A DNA stretch of 64,000 nt from positions 150,071,341-150,135,340 of the forward strand of contig OY992537.1 of assembly GCA_963921195.1 (NCBI GenBank), in the 5' to 3' direction. The notes below the pieces were generated by a model. The model was not told the origin of the DNA, did not search any database, and worked only from the letters and a program-made list of their open reading frames with translations. Positions 21,652-34,954 of this stretch are shown here, piece after piece. Numbering within the stretch: position 1 is the stretch's first letter; each line of letters begins with the position of its first letter. This DNA comes from Pegoplata infirma (taxonomy: Eukaryota; Arthropoda; Insecta; Diptera; Anthomyiidae). Position numbers and translations under genes: made by a program.

Positions 21652-23730
21652 TAAGGGTGTTCTTAACAGTAAGGGAAAAATTTAAAATGTTTTAATTGCT
21701 TGGCACTGGGCAAATTATTGTTCCTTTATACTAAAAACTTAAAAAAATAAAATTTGGAGTTAATCCGATAACTTTAAGTGGACGCGGAAACGACCTGAAG
21801 TTTGAAAAACGAATTACAAGGGGAAAAAATTACTTTTTACTAATTTTCTCAATTTTTTCGACATTTTAAATTAACTTTGAATTCAAATGGTTACATAATT
21901 GTGATGTGGAGTACATTACCTTTGTAATTAGGCAATAAAAACTAATATCGGTTAAAAATCAGCCAAGTTATTACAACTGCCCCAGGCAACTAGCGTGTGG
22001 CAGACCACTTGATCAAAGATATCGAGTTCCATTTTTGAAATTGATTGAAATTATCTACTATAGCAACATTTTTTTATTCTTTAGGTCCCAATGTACTAAG
22101 GTGATAAGCATTTTTCATATTGTGTTATGCTAACTTGTTTTAAATAAATGGTAAAAAGGTCTTAATTTTTCAACCCTGTTTTCAAATCTCCAATTTCAAA
22201 TTTTTATTTTATTTGGCAAATAAAATTTAAAAAATTGACCATTGGACTATAGGATTTTGTTAAGCACATATAAGGGAATAAAAACTACAAAAATTGTAGA
22301 CATACCTTTTTTCATTCGGCTAGTTCAGCGATTTTATTTCGTCGATTTCGAGATAATAGTGATTTTGGTAACTTTTTTAGCTTTTAGTTAATTTTTTTTA
22401 TTATTTTTTAACAAACCTCATATGTTTTCTACCGAATTATTGCAGCATAATATAGAATACTTCAATTCCTTTAATAAGAGCGGAATTGAGACATGAAAAA
22501 TTGACCCAATTAAAGGTCAAAGGTCAAATTTTAGAAGAATTTAAATTTTTAAAGATTAACAATTTTTTTGAGCGGATATAAATGAAACTCCTTGATGTTG
22601 TTTTAATATGATTAAACGTAAATGGTTTATTATTAAAATTCAGAAAATTAACCCTTAAGTGCTATTGGGGTCTATAGTTTTTTTATTTAATGGAGAAAAT
22701 ATAAGTATATTATTTCATAGGGTCATATAGACCCCAACAGCACTTAAGGGTTAATGTTCTGAATTTTAATAATAAACTATTAATTTTTAGACATATTAAA
22801 ATAACATCAATCAGTTTCATTAATATCCGCTCGAAAAATCTGTTAATCTTTAAAAATTCAAATTCTTCTAAAATTTGACCTTTAATTGGGTCAATTTTTC
22901 ATGCCTCAATTTCGCTCTTGTTAAAGAAGTTGAAGTATTTATATTATACTGCAATAATTCGGTAGAAAACATATGAGGTTTGTTAAAAAATAATAAAAAA
23001 ATTAACTAAAAGCTAAAAAAGTTACCAAAAACACTACTATCTCGAAATCCGCCGAAATAAAATCGCTGAACTAGCCGAATGAAAAAAGGTATGTCTACAA
23101 TTTTTGTAGTTTTTATTCCCTTATATGTGCTTAACAAAATCCTATAGTCCAATGGTCAATTTTATAAATTTTATTTGCCAAAAAAAATAAAAATTTGAAA
23201 TTGGAGATTTGAAAACAGGGTTGAAAAATTAAGACCTTTTTACCATTTTTTTAAAACAAGGTAGCATAACACAATATGAAAAATGCTTACCAGCTTAGTA
23301 CATTGGGATTTAAAGAATAAAAAAATGTTGCTATACTAGATAATTTCAATCAATTTCAAAAATGGAACTCGAAATCTTTGATCAAGTGGTCTGCCACACG
23401 CTAGTTGCCTGGGGCAGTTGTAATAACTTGGCTGATTTTTAACTGATTTTAGTTTTTATTGCCTTATTACAAAGGTAATGTACTCCACATCACAATTCTG
23501 TAATCATTTGAATTCAAAGTTAACTTAAAATGTCGAAAAAATTGAGAAAATGAGTAAAAAGTAATTTTTTCCCCTTGTAATTCGTTTTTCAAACTTCAGG
23601 TCGTTTCCGCGTCCACTTAAAGTTATCGGATTAACTCCAAATTTTTTATTATTAAATTTTTAGTACAAAGGAACAAAATTCTGCCCAGTGCAACACAAAA
23701 ATCCGAAATAAAAAAATAAGAACACCCTTA
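21652..23730. mobile_element. Palindromic element, TIR TAAGGGTGTTCTTA, complete copy (2079 bp)
   Basis: Starts TAAGGGTGTTCTTA and ends TAAGAACACCCTTA. Arms of about 1 kb match throughout to a centre near 22700. Flanks are GTGTGTAA and GTGTGTAT, an 8-bp TSD with one mismatch, though the flank is simple sequence. Other copies are at 17009-17399 (one arm) and 35760-38390 (interrupted). It is inserted in the leader of the Helitron-like element. No coding capacity. Confidence 0.8.
22652..22750. mobile_element. 99-bp TTAA-flanked inverted repeat at the palindrome centre
   Basis: TTAA|CCCTTAAGTGCTATTGGGGTC...GACCCCAACAGCACTTAAGGG|TTAA. The CCCTTAA start next to TTAA resembles piggyBac-type termini. 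It lies in the middle of the larger palindrome. TTAA is self-complementary, so in a palindrome it would appear on both sides anyway; the TSD is therefore not independent proof. Confidence 0.4.
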
Positions 23731-25356
23731 GTGTGTATGTATGTGGGTATGTATGTATGTATGTATGTTCCGTATGGACTCGAAATCGGCTGGACCGATC
23801 TTGATGAAAATTTCAGGGAATATTCAGAATAGCCTGGCGAGTAACACTGTCAAGTCGGATTTTTGATATTCCATCTGTGGGCGGAGGGGCGTGGCAAAAT
23901 CCAATTTTTGCATTCCCCCACTAATGACATCTATATATAAAAAACGGATGGACCGATTTTGATGAAATTTTAATCAAAGATAGTACTAACTGAGTACTCA
24001 CTATGTACCAAATTTGAGCGTTATCAGATAAAGGAGCGTAAAATGCCATGCCACTTTGTATTGAATTGAAAGTTATTTCTGTATACTCCGCAATAATGCA
24101 AAAAACGACTATATGTATGTTCCTTATGGACGCGAAAACGGCTGGACCGATCTTGATGAAATTTTAAGGGAATATTTAGAATATCCTGGGGAGTAAAACT
24201 GTGCGTTCAGATTTTTGATTCTCTGTCTGTGGGCGGAGGGGCGTGGCAAAATCGAATTTTTACATTGCACCATTATTGATATCTGTAAATAAAAAATGGA
24301 TAAACCGATTTTGATGAAATTTAAACCATAGATAGTACTAAGCAATTACTATGTGCCAAATTAGAGCGTTATCGGACAATGGGGCGTAAAATTCCACGCC
24401 CCTTTGTATTGAATTGAAAATATTTCTGCATGCTTTGCAATAATGCAAAAGCGGCTTATACGATTTTAATTGAATTTTCAGCACTGATAGTACCAACGGA
24501 GTGCGGAACTATAGGACATGTTACACTACGATTAAAAAAAGGGGCCTAAAATGCCACGCCTCTTTTTACTATATTACATTTTTCGCAATTACGCAAAAGT
24601 AGTTGAACGGATTTTCAAGATAGTGCTAATCAATTGCATATGAAGGCCATATAAGTTTATAATTGTAAGAAGGCGCGAAAACACAATGAATTTCATTTAT
24701 ATGGGACATCCCATGAGCGTTGGTAAAGCAAAAAAAATATATATTCCGGCCACATCCGCAATCAAGCAAAAACGACTAAGCCGATCCTAACTAAATTTCC
24801 TGCACAGATAGTGCTAAAAGAGGGTGGAACTACAGGACACATAAGAACACAATTCGACAAAGCGGCGTAAGTTTCCCGCCCCTTTATGCTATACTCAACT
24901 TTATTTTATCTTTTACTACTGATAGTATGCGATTCGGCAAAGGGGTAAAAAATTCCACTCCCTTTTTTTTTATTTAATAAAAGTTTTTTTCTTTCTCTTT
25001 CGAAATCACACAAAAACGGCTAAACCAATTTCATTTAAATTTGCAGCATAGATAGTACTTTCCGAGGACGCAACATGAAACTTTAGCTATATTAAAAGCC
25101 ACGATTCGATAAGAATGCGTAAAACGAAACGCCCTTTGTATTATAATTAACGTTACGCCTGTCCGTTTCTCTATATAGATATCTCTATAGATAGTGCTAA
25201 CCGAAGGTGGAACTAAAGGCTACTTCTGGACCCGGTCCCGTGCTTTAGTTTTTTCCGACACGGTATATTAATATCCAGATGCAATAGAAAACTGAATCGA
25301 TGTTTTCTCAGGGTCAGCAACGCGGACCGGGTCAGCTAGTGATGAATACAATAGTG

Positions 25357-25530
25357 GTATTCACGTCAACAATTTTTACCCTTGCAAAATTGCGAAATGC
25401 AAAATTATTTACAACAAACATATGAGATGAAATAAAACAAAAAATAATTTTATGTGTGTTTGTTGTAATAAATATTGCTCTTTGCACTTTGCAAGGGTAA
25501 AAATTTCTGACGTGAATACCGTCAATAAGA
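25357..25530. mobile_element. Short palindromic MITE, TIR GTATTCACGTCA
   Basis: GTATTCACGTCAACAATTTT TACCCTTGCAAA is mirrored by TTTGCAAGGGTAAAAATTTC TGACGTGAATAC, with AAATTATTTACAACAAACA against TGTTTGTTGTAATAAATAT inside. About 170 bp with a short AT loop. No clear TSD. It lies 18 bp after the Helitron-like end. Confidence 0.6.
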
Positions 25531-26014
25531 ATTTAGAAAAACCAAGTAGATTTTTATCGCAAAAATTGCATTTTTATTTATATTAAATTCATTGGTCTAA
25601 ATTTAATAAAATATTCCAAAATACATACTATATGTAAAATTTGTGTGATCGCCGTGCATATTATTGCGGGTAAGCTTTATCTCTTAGCACTAGTAAAATT
25701 ATCCAACTCATTCTTCAACAATTGATTGCAGAAACCCAAAAAAAAAAAAAATGGACATGGCATCAAGATGAAATTGCTGTAAAGAAATTAAGAAGAAATA
25801 CATTTTTTTACTTCAAAATGTTAATGGAAATCCATACTCTTCACACATGCCGTTATTTTTCTTATTTGTTACATATCCTCCATGGTACGCGAAAGTTAAA
25901 TCCCACTTCTAAACCATTTTTCCAAAGAAAATTAATTGTTTGACATTAATTTTCTATTTTATGTCTGTATGTTTGTCTGTCTTTTATTGCCATTCTAAGT
26001 ACTTTCCACGTTTC
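25531..26014. other. AT-rich sequence, nothing recognised
   Basis: Contains (AAAAAAAAAAA)TGG near 25740 and no convincing coding or terminal structure. The 73-codon frame at 25722 has no family signal. Confidence 0.4.
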
Positions 26015-26084
26015 CTCTCTCCTCAGTTCTTGTATCTCATCGTTCCACCAGTAGACTGGGGGTTTATTTTTGCACGGTTTCATC
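26015..26084 (-). mobile_element. Small second fragment of the R1-like ORF2
   Basis: TCGTTCCACCAGTAGACTGG GGGTTT...TGCACGGTTTCAT matches 26455-26511 of the neighbouring retrotransposon with several substitutions, in the same orientation. It directly abuts the CTGT/CAGT microsatellite on its right, so two diverged copies of the same LINE flank that microsatellite. Confidence 0.75.
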
Positions 26085-26180
26085 TGTCTGTCTGTCAGTC
26101 AGTCAGTCAGTCAGTCAGTCAGTCAGTCAGTCAGTCAGTCAGTCAGTCAGTCAGTCAGTCAGTCAGTCTGTCTGTCTGTA
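26085..26180. repeat. Tetranucleotide microsatellite (TCTG)3(TCAG)~18(TCTG)3
   Basis: Pure TCAG run bounded on both sides by TCTG units. The right boundary cuts ORF2 of the R1-like element. Frames through it read SVSQ or DRQT and are artefacts. Confidence 0.95.
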
Positions 26181-27328
26181 GGAAACAGTGTTTCTACTAT
26201 GGTTGTCGCCCATGTCGGTTCTTTAATACCGGGTATTGGTTTCATTACACCTAGCTTCTTCATCACGATTTTGTACGGTTTTCCCCAGGGGTCCGTGTCG
26301 ACTTCTTTGCAGAGTTCTGACCAGCACTTTCGTTTGCTATCTTTAATTGCTCTTCGGAGTGTTTTCCTTGCTCTCTTGTATTCGAGTCGCAAGGCCATGT
26401 CGTTGTGGTTGCGTGTGGTTGCTCTGCGGGCGGTGAGACACTGTTTCCTTAGTTCTCGTATTTCGTCGTTCCACCAGTAGACTGGGGGTTTGTTATTGTA
26501 CGGTTCCATTTTCGGCATTCCTACATTACACGCTTTAGTAACTATCTTTGTCGTAGATTCCTCTGCACTTTGAGCGTCGATAGTATCATCTTGGCTTGCA
26601 GCGTTTCTCTGTTTCGTTCTGGAAATGTAATCAGCGAGCTTTTCCTGTTTCAGTTTCCTGACATTCCACCTAGGAAGGTTGACCTCTGTTTGAACGACTG
26701 GGTTGTGGTCGTCGACCCTAAACGTGATGTACTGGTGGTCACTCAGTGTGAGATCCTCAAGCACTGTCCAATTCATTTGTTGGTTATTAAACACATCTGA
26801 TCCAAAAGTAATATCTATAATGCTACTGCTTTGACCTCTGCGAAATGTTGGGCTATCACCATTGTTATAGACTGTGAAGCCAAGAGATGCTATCATCTCG
26901 TTTACGATCATGCCCCGTCTATCGAGACTTCCAGAATTCCATTCTGGGGATTTGCTGTTGAAATCGCCACCTACTATCACATTACATGTTGTTCCTCTGA
27001 TACTAAGCTCTAATCTATTTATAGCCGATTCAAAGTCCGTAATAACCATGTTTGGAGAAAAGTAGCAGCTATATATACGAACACCTTTGACGGTGGCGTA
27101 GACAAAGCATGGATTCTCCTCATTTACCTCCTTTACGTACAAATGTTTGTTCACGATCATGATCGCCGCTCTATTAGTAGAGTCTTCATACCAAATGCCG
27201 GAATAAGGTCTCCTATATGGTTCGCTTATTAATACGATATCACTTGTACTTTCCGTCGCCTTCTGTATCATTAGGTCATGTGCTTCTCTTCCATGCCCGA
27301 TATTTATCTGTATGATCTTTAAAATCAT
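26181..27328 (-). pseudogene. R1-like ORF2 N-terminus: AP-type endonuclease, truncated before reverse transcriptase
   Basis: Starts at the ATG overlapping the ORF1 stop. APE-type endonuclease motifs are intact: N9 (QINIGHG), E37 (ISEPYR), Y89 (CYFSPN), D122 and N124 (GGDFNSKSPEW), D172 (IIDITF) and S196-D197-H198 (SDHQY). The enzyme nicks target DNA to prime insertion. About 180 linker residues follow, then the frame enters the CTGT microsatellite and stops making sense (last codons read PTDRQTD). RT, and any RNase H, are absent. Confidence 0.88.
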
Positions 27329-28303
27329 TTTTCCACCAGATTTCTCCTATTTTCCGCGCATACAGCGCTTCCAATGACATGGTCTGTATTTTGCAGACCG
27401 GCTACCTGGCAGATTATGCACCTTCGATTTTGCTTGCACGTTCTAGATATATGCCCTTCTTGACAACAATTCCTGCAGAGATTTGATCTGTCTTCTCCAT
27501 GGCATTCTGTTGCACGATGTCCTCTATCCAGGCACCTAAAGCACGTTGTGGGTTGTGCCTTCAACCTAACTCGGCATCTGACCCATCCGACCTTGATTTT
27601 TTTCTCGTTTAAAAGATTTGTTGCAATACTTGCTGGCATTTGTACTAATGCTTGTTTAGTTTTGCCATACGCCTCTCTGATGTTTAGGATTTTAAAAGTG
27701 TCCTCCATCTGTACTCCTGTAGCAGCTATTAGGGCATCTCTTAGCTCTTCTTTGTCTGTGGATTCATCCAAATCCCTGATGTCAAGAGTTTGAGTTCTAG
27801 CAACCGATCGAATTGTGACCTCCTCGCCAAGAGTGTTGGACAAAACGTACTTAAGCTTTGCAGCTTGTCCTTCTCCCTTTTTAAATTTCACGAGAAGTTC
27901 TCCTGCTTTTGTTCTTCTCATGCTGCTTATTTCTACACCAATTTCACTAGGATTTACCTTAGTTTTCATCTTTTTTATTACCTCGGCGTATGTTTCCGGG
28001 TTAGCCTTGATTGTGATGGCTTCTCCTGATTCACGTATGGGGTTTTGTTGTCTTTTTCTTGGTGTCTTTTTCCGTTTTCTTTTACGATGCTGCACTGTTT
28101 CCCAGTTGTTTTCTTCCATTGGTTTGTCAGACTCGTTTTGATCAACATGACTGACCACAGCAGAAATAGCATCTTTAGTTCTCGGGGTGTTTACCGTAAT
28201 AAGTCGTTTGGGTACTCTGTCATGCTTTGGCGACATTGATTGTAACCTTTTGCCTCTCTTCTCTGTGTTTTGGGTGGATGTTGAGGGCGTTTGTATGTCC
28301 ACC
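27325..28303 (-). pseudogene. R1-like ORF1 (Gag-like nucleic-acid-binding protein), 5' end missing
   Basis: Open from the gap edge to TGA at 27325, about 325 codons. It has a basic stretch (HRKRKRKKTPRKR), then a conserved segment with YAEVIKKMKTKV, GVEISSMRRTKAGELLVKF and TLDIRDLDESTDKEEL. Three Cys/His knuckles follow: CFRCLDRGHRATEC, CRNCCQEGHISRTC and a longer CIICQVAG...HVIGSAVC. Such Gags coat element RNA. No internal stop or frameshift, so this copy is fairly young. Frames running through the N gap and (GACA)n to 30687 are assembly and microsatellite artefacts and are not part of it. Confidence 0.85.
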
Positions 28304-28503
28304 NNNNNNNNNNNNNNNNNNNNNNNNNNNNNNNNNNNNNNNNNNNNNNNNNNNNNNNNNNNNNNNNNNNNNNNNNNNNNNNNNNNNNNNNNNNNNNNNN
28401 NNNNNNNNNNNNNNNNNNNNNNNNNNNNNNNNNNNNNNNNNNNNNNNNNNNNNNNNNNNNNNNNNNNNNNNNNNNNNNNNNNNNNNNNNNNNNNNNNNNN
28501 NNN
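28304..28503. other. Assembly gap (200 N)
   Basis: Exactly 200 Ns, the look of a fixed-size scaffold gap rather than a measured one. It separates the contig with minus-strand mib2 exons from the contig with the plus-strand terminal exon. Confidence 0.97.
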
Positions 28504-30050
<1,547 letters not shown>

Positions 30051-30656
30051 TGACTGAATGACTGACTGAATGACTGACTGACTGCCTGCCTGACTGACTG
30101 ACTGACTGACTGACTGACTGTGACTGACTGACTGACTGACTGACTGACTGACTGACTGACTGACTGACTGACTGACTGACTGACTGACTGACTGACTGAC
30201 TGACTGACTGACTGAGTGACTGACTGACTGACTGACTGACTGACTGACTGACTGACTGACTGACTGACTGACTGACTGACTGACTGACTGACTGACTGAC
30301 TGACTGACTGACTGACTGACTGACTGACTGACTGACTGACTGACTGACTGACTGACTGACTGACTGACTGACTGACTGACTGACTGACTGACTGACTGAC
30401 TGACTGACTGACTGACTGACTGACTGACTGACTGACTGACTGACTGACTGACTGACTGACTGACTGACTGACTGACTGACTGACTGACTGACTGACTGAC
30501 TGACTGACTGACTGACTGACTGACTGACTGACTGACTGACTGACTGACTGACTGACTGACTGACTGACTGACTGACTGACTGACTGACTGACTGACTGAC
30601 TGACTGACTGACTGACTGACTGACTGACTGACTGACTGACTGACTGGCTGGCTGAC
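30051..30656. repeat. (GACT)n microsatellite, about 600 bp
   Basis: Starts with GACTGACTGAATGACTGACT and becomes almost pure GACT with single variants near 30080, 30120 and 30214. The GACA-to-GACT change mirrors, in reverse complement, the TCAG/TCTG array at 26085-26180. Confidence 0.97.
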
Positions 30657-30846
30657 TGTGTACCCTACACCACACTGTGGTACACACATGAGAGCCCAGT
30701 CACAATTGGCACCACCGACGACGAACCACTGCAAAAGAGAGAGCGACACATTAAAATTAAGCGACAGTCGACCGGACACATTTTATAAAGAAAAAGACGC
30801 TCATATCAGTCACACATCAATTTTTTTTCTTTTGTCATCCTGTAAA
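30657..30846. other. Unassigned sequence beside the microsatellite
   Basis: Moderate GC (CACACTGTGGTACACACATG, GGCACCACCGACGACGAACC). It is partly mirrored near 32740-32765 (GGTGCCAATTGTGACTCGGC). No coding call: the plus-strand frame from 30658 runs into the transposon end. Confidence 0.35.
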
Positions 30847-32512
30847 CAGAGGTCCAAGCCGACCGGCTCAAGCCGATCGGCGCGCCGCCGCCGGTCATTT
30901 TTGCATGAGCCGCGCCGCCGCCGATTTAGTCGGCTCGCATCGACAAAAACAAAGCCGCCGAAGTAATCAGCTCAGCCGGATTTTATCGACTCAGATTTTT
31001 TCAATAACCATCATTTTTGGTATCAGATTAAAGGTATTTAAAAGACCTATCTTGTGGTGCTAACAACATGCCAAAAAATGACGATAATTTTCGACTTATT
31101 AACAAAAATGTCCTAAAGTATTGATAATTTACTCAATATGACGAAAAGTTGTGCAGTTTAGGACACGTTATTTACACACATATATACGTTTTCCAAAGAC
31201 CTATCATTTTCTGTGCAACATAACTAGGTTTATTTGCATTAGAGATGAGCGATACTTTCATACCGGTGATTTAATCACCGTGATTCAAAAATCACTGGTA
31301 ACTGCAGTTATCAAATATCTTAAATCACTGCTACTTGCAATATCGTTCTATTCTGTTATACACACATTAACTAACATTTTAACAGTTGCTGTGTGTTCGT
31401 TTCATATTTTTTCTTCTCTTGTTATGGAATGTAAAAAAACACAAACACACAAAGCAAACGAAATGTTTTTAATACGCATACAAGGAACGAAATTGCCAAA
31501 AATATTTTTTTGCTTTAAAATGAAAACTGTTATTAAAAAGAACTGTGATTAAAAATCACGTTTATCTCTTCATTGAAAAACGGTGATCACAGTAACTGCT
31601 TAAAAGATTGGTTATTTGCAAGTGACAGTAGCTAAGAACGACGTTCTTCAAAAATAACTACATTGTTTATCTCTACAGTGTTTTTATCAATTTTTCCAGA
31701 TTATCCCTTTATTTCAAATAATTTCTCAGAATAAACGAATACATATTAAGTTGATTAAATATTAAGTCCGACAATACAAATATGTAATACTTAATACATA
31801 TTAATATTTTCTATTTTGAGAATACTTAATTAAAGAAACCCATATAATTTTTTTTTTGCATCACATTGAAAAACTGTGATCACGGTAACTGTTTAAAAGA
31901 ACGGTGATTTGAAAATCACGGTAACTGAGAACGCCGTTATTTGAAAATCACTATATTGCTCATCTCTACTTTGCATAATATAGGAGATAACCGAAAAAAA
32001 CTGAAAACCAGTTTTTTCCCACCTCATTTGCACCCACTAAATATAAATTTGGGCCGCTTTTTGCTCGTACTGGCAACTCGTTTTGTTTTTTCATTCGCAA
32101 TTCTCACATTTCTTTTTGGAATTACAGAACAGAATTGCCAGTGTGTCAAAATAAACGGCAAGTTCAAAAGAGAAACATAAAAATTGCCGCAATTAAAATT
32201 GCCTAATGTAAATTCGGTTTCACATAATTAGCCCCAAGGATTAGTATTAATAACACTTCCTTCAAAGAATGGCTATCAAATTAGCTTTTGATAAGTTGCC
32301 AGCCCTTACACTGTTATATTATATGTTTGAGCCACTGTATATACTTTTTTATATATTTTTTGGAACAAAAAAATAAAAAATTCAATGAAAACAACCCTTC
32401 AAGCCGATAAATGAGCCGCCGCCGGTTAAAGCTTGTAAAACGCCGCCGCCGCCGCCGACCAAAAATATTCGAGCCGCCGCCGCCGATTATTATGGGTCGG
32501 CTTGGACCTCTG
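30847..32512. mobile_element. hAT-like element, TIR CAGAGGTCCAAGCCGAC, 8-bp TSD CCTGTAAA
   Basis: Inverted ends CAGAGGTCCAAGCCGACC (30847) and GGTCGGCTTGGACCTCTG (to 32512), with a perfect, non-palindromic TSD CCTGTAAA (30839-30846, 32513-32520). Subterminal zones are strikingly GC-rich (CCGCCGCCG runs at 30885-30970 and 32405-32495) compared with the AT-rich surroundings. It carries a nested element (31240-31968). No transposase. Confidence 0.88.
31240..31968. mobile_element. hAT-like MITE, TIR TAGAGATGAGC, 8-bp TSD (A/C)TTTGCAT
   Basis: TAGAGATGAGCGATA at 31240 and TTGCTCATCTCTA ending at 31968; flanks ATTTGCAT and CTTTGCAT. The interior repeats GTGATTNAATCACGGTAACTG-like words in both orientations (31272-31300, 31545-31600, 31870-31940), giving several short stem-loops. 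Nested in 30847-32512. Confidence 0.75.
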
Positions 32513-32520
32513 CCTGTAAA

Positions 32521-32967
32521 AGCAGGTATACAATTATTCTTGTGTGCAACACACACACAATATATTAACTCCAATTGGAAAAATTAGCATATTTTGTTGA
32601 ACATATGGCAACGCTACTTGATACAAATTTAAGAAAAATGAGAGGGTGGTGAGAGAGCACTACAAAAATAGAATAGAATATATTTTGGCGGCAGTGTTGT
32701 CGACCACAAAGCGATTTTTTGCTTTTCATACAAAATGTATGAAAACAATGGTGCCAATTGTGACTCGGCTCTGAAACAAAAAAAAAGTAGCAAAACATAC
32801 ACACTTTTAATAAATCTTTTTAAACTTGTCATTTCAAGGGTGGTTTTGAATTTTGTATTGTACGGTTGCGTGCATGAACTGAAGAAATTCTCTTCTTCAA
32901 AAGCAGCAACAAACTGGCAAGCTGAAAAAAATATTTTTGTATGAACTGTTTGTGTTCTTTTGCATTA
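32521..32967. other. Unassigned AT-rich sequence
   Basis: Short overlapping frames on both strands (32565-32832 minus, 32735-32944 plus) have no family signal. Nothing else recognised. Confidence 0.4.
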
Positions 32968-32975
32968 TATATTAT

Positions 32976-33922
32976 TAGGGTTGCCCTTTCCAACCTTAAA
33001 AAAGGAGGACATTGTCCCAAAAAAGAGGAAATTTTTTTATAAATCAATTTTAAAAAAGTCAACAACGTGATACAATATGCAGATAAAATATTCAGAAAAT
33101 ATCATTTTATTTAAAAATTTCCATTTTCAAGTAAAAATTTTCTAAATGATTTTAGAAAAATTACTTTTGAATTAAAAAAAAGTAACTTGTATTTCAGCAG
33201 TTTTCATGTTTATTTAAATCATTATCAGCTTTTGTGTGTCTTAAAGTTTTCTCTCCGAAAAAAAAATTTATTTAAAAAATTTCCATTTGCACTTCAAAAT
33301 TTTCTAAATGATTTGAAGAAAATTTCTTTTGAATTTCCAAAAATTCCATTTGTATTTTAGAAATTTCCAATTGTATTTCAAAAGTTCCAATTGTATTTCA
33401 AAAGTTCCTATTTGCATTTAAAAATTTCTAAAGACCTTTCAAAAAATTCGATTTGTATATTAAAATTTTCTAAAACGAATTTAAAAAAATTTGAAATACA
33501 AATGGACATTTTTGAAATATAATTGGAATGTTCTGAAAAGCATTTAGAAAATTTTTAATTATAAAAGGAAATTTTTGAAATACATTTGGAACAGTTGAAA
33601 TGGAACATTCTGAAAAGCATTTAGAAAATTTTAAAATACAAATAGAAACTTTTGATATAAAATTGGAAATAAATTTCTAATATGGAAATTTTGAAATTAA
33701 AAAGGAATTTTCTTAAAATCATTTGAAAAATTTTGAAATGCAAATTTTTGAAATAGTAGCGATGCCAATAATTATAAAGTTTAGAAGCAATAAAAAAAAG
33801 TTATGGAAAAAAGTGCAAAAAGTAGGACAACCCCGGAAAATTTCTAAAAAAAAGTAGACCAGCCCTGGACTCCCTAAAAATGAGGACGGTGTCCGGGAAA
33901 AACAGGACGGATGGCAACCCTA
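32976..33922. mobile_element. hAT-like MITE, TIR TAGGGTTGCC
   Basis: TAGGGTTGCCCTTTCCAACC at 32976 and GGATGGCAACCCTA ending at 33922, flanked by TATATTAT/TATATTTT (seven of eight). The subterminal GGAGGACATTGTCC...GAGGACGGTGTCCGGG pair is inverted. The middle (33250-33760) is filled with ATTTTGAAATACAAATGGA words like the 21-bp array at 17925-18835. Confidence 0.7.
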
Positions 33923-33929
33923 TATATTT

Positions 33930-34950
33930 TTAAAGCTGACATATTTAGTGATGCATATAAGCGGGAGCTATTTATATTCGTCTACTTTAATTTTCAGATA
34001 GTGACATTTGATTTTCATTTTGGTGAGACCGACATTTAAAAAAATACTTAAAAAAGATAACAAAAAATATCTGTCAAATTAGCAAAAAAATCTACTGAAA
34101 ATCTGCACAAATACAGTGTGAAACTTAGCAGACAGAATCAGCAAAAGTTCTGCAAAGTTTCTGTTGTTTTCAGAAATTGAATACCAGAAAAATATTCATT
34201 TCAGCTGAAAAATCCTCTAAAAATTTTTTATTCTAAATAGAAAGTCATTTTACCAATTTTTTGACAGAGGTTTTCTTTTGAGTGAGGTTTTGAGACATTT
34301 TTCATATAAAAAAGTTTTCAGATATTGAGAAATTTTTCATATAAAAAAGGTCTAAAGCTCTGACATATTTTTCCTATGGGCCATTCCATGTCAAACCGCA
34401 CAGAAAACTGTCATTTTCGAATTGGACAGCTCAGATTTTAATGAAATTCAGCATAAACATTGTAAATGGGTAGAGTTCATGAAATCATTAACTTTCCGAC
34501 CCCAAAACCTTTCTGTTTTCGAAATATGACGTCTTGAAAATTGACAAAAACATCAACATTAAAAAAAAAAAACCTTACAAAGGTGCTCTAACTTTTAAAG
34601 TATACAACATGAAATTTTACCTTCAAAATGGCGCCCTTTAAATTTTTTTTTGTATTAAAAGGTCAAATTTTTTTTGTATTAAAAGGTCAAAGGTAATTTT
34701 TTTAAGTTTAATATTCTAAGACCCATATTTCAAAATCCGTATTTTTTAAAAATTCTGAAAAAAATATATGTTAATAACTAAGTCTTCCCCTACATTTGTA
34801 TCCAAATTTTATGGTGGACACTTATTTAGTTCCAAAGTTATGTAGAAAAACGTGGTCGTAGTCAAATTTTTCTCGTTGAGAATGGGTCGTTGAAAAAGTT
34901 TTACCAGTCACCCCCTTTAATTTAAATATTAGTTGAAGACGATTAAAAAA
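33930..34950. other. Unassigned AT-rich sequence
   Basis: GGGCCATTCCATGTCAAACC (34379) resembles the end of the 9689 palindrome (GGGGCATTCCATGTGAAATC), so this may be a degraded relative. No matching second arm or coding sequence seen. Confidence 0.35.
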
Positions 34951-34954
34951 ATTT

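Larger units (their letters stand above)
21615..25339 (+). mobile_element. Helitron-like element with GGACCGAT(C/T)TTGATGAAATTTT repeats
   Basis: The start is TCTATCTATCTATATATATA followed by AAAAATGGATGTGTGTATG, and the end is GGACCGGGTCAGCTAG at 25339 followed by T. Both fit Helitron ends (5' TC, 3' CTAG before T). The interior is three or four degraded copies of a roughly 350-bp module: GAAATCGGCTGGACCGAT, GGGAATATTCAGAATA, GTGGGCGGAGGGGCGTGGC, GATAGTACTAACTGAGTACT. A minus-strand relative lies at 56640-57427. No Rep/helicase. Interrupted by 21652-23730. Confidence 0.6.
26181..28303 (-). mobile_element. R1-like non-LTR retrotransposon, truncated at both ends
   Basis: On the minus strand, ORF1 (Gag with zinc knuckles) is followed by ORF2 (endonuclease) with a 4-bp ATGA stop/start overlap at 27325-27328. 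The 5' side runs into the 200-N gap and the 3' side into a microsatellite after the endonuclease domain, so reverse transcriptase is missing. Gag sequence (YAEVIKKMKTKVNPSEIG, RTKAGELLVKF, RDLDESTDKEEL) and the ISEPYR / YFSPN endonuclease motifs fit the R1 clade. Clade assignment is from recalled family motifs. Confidence 0.85.
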
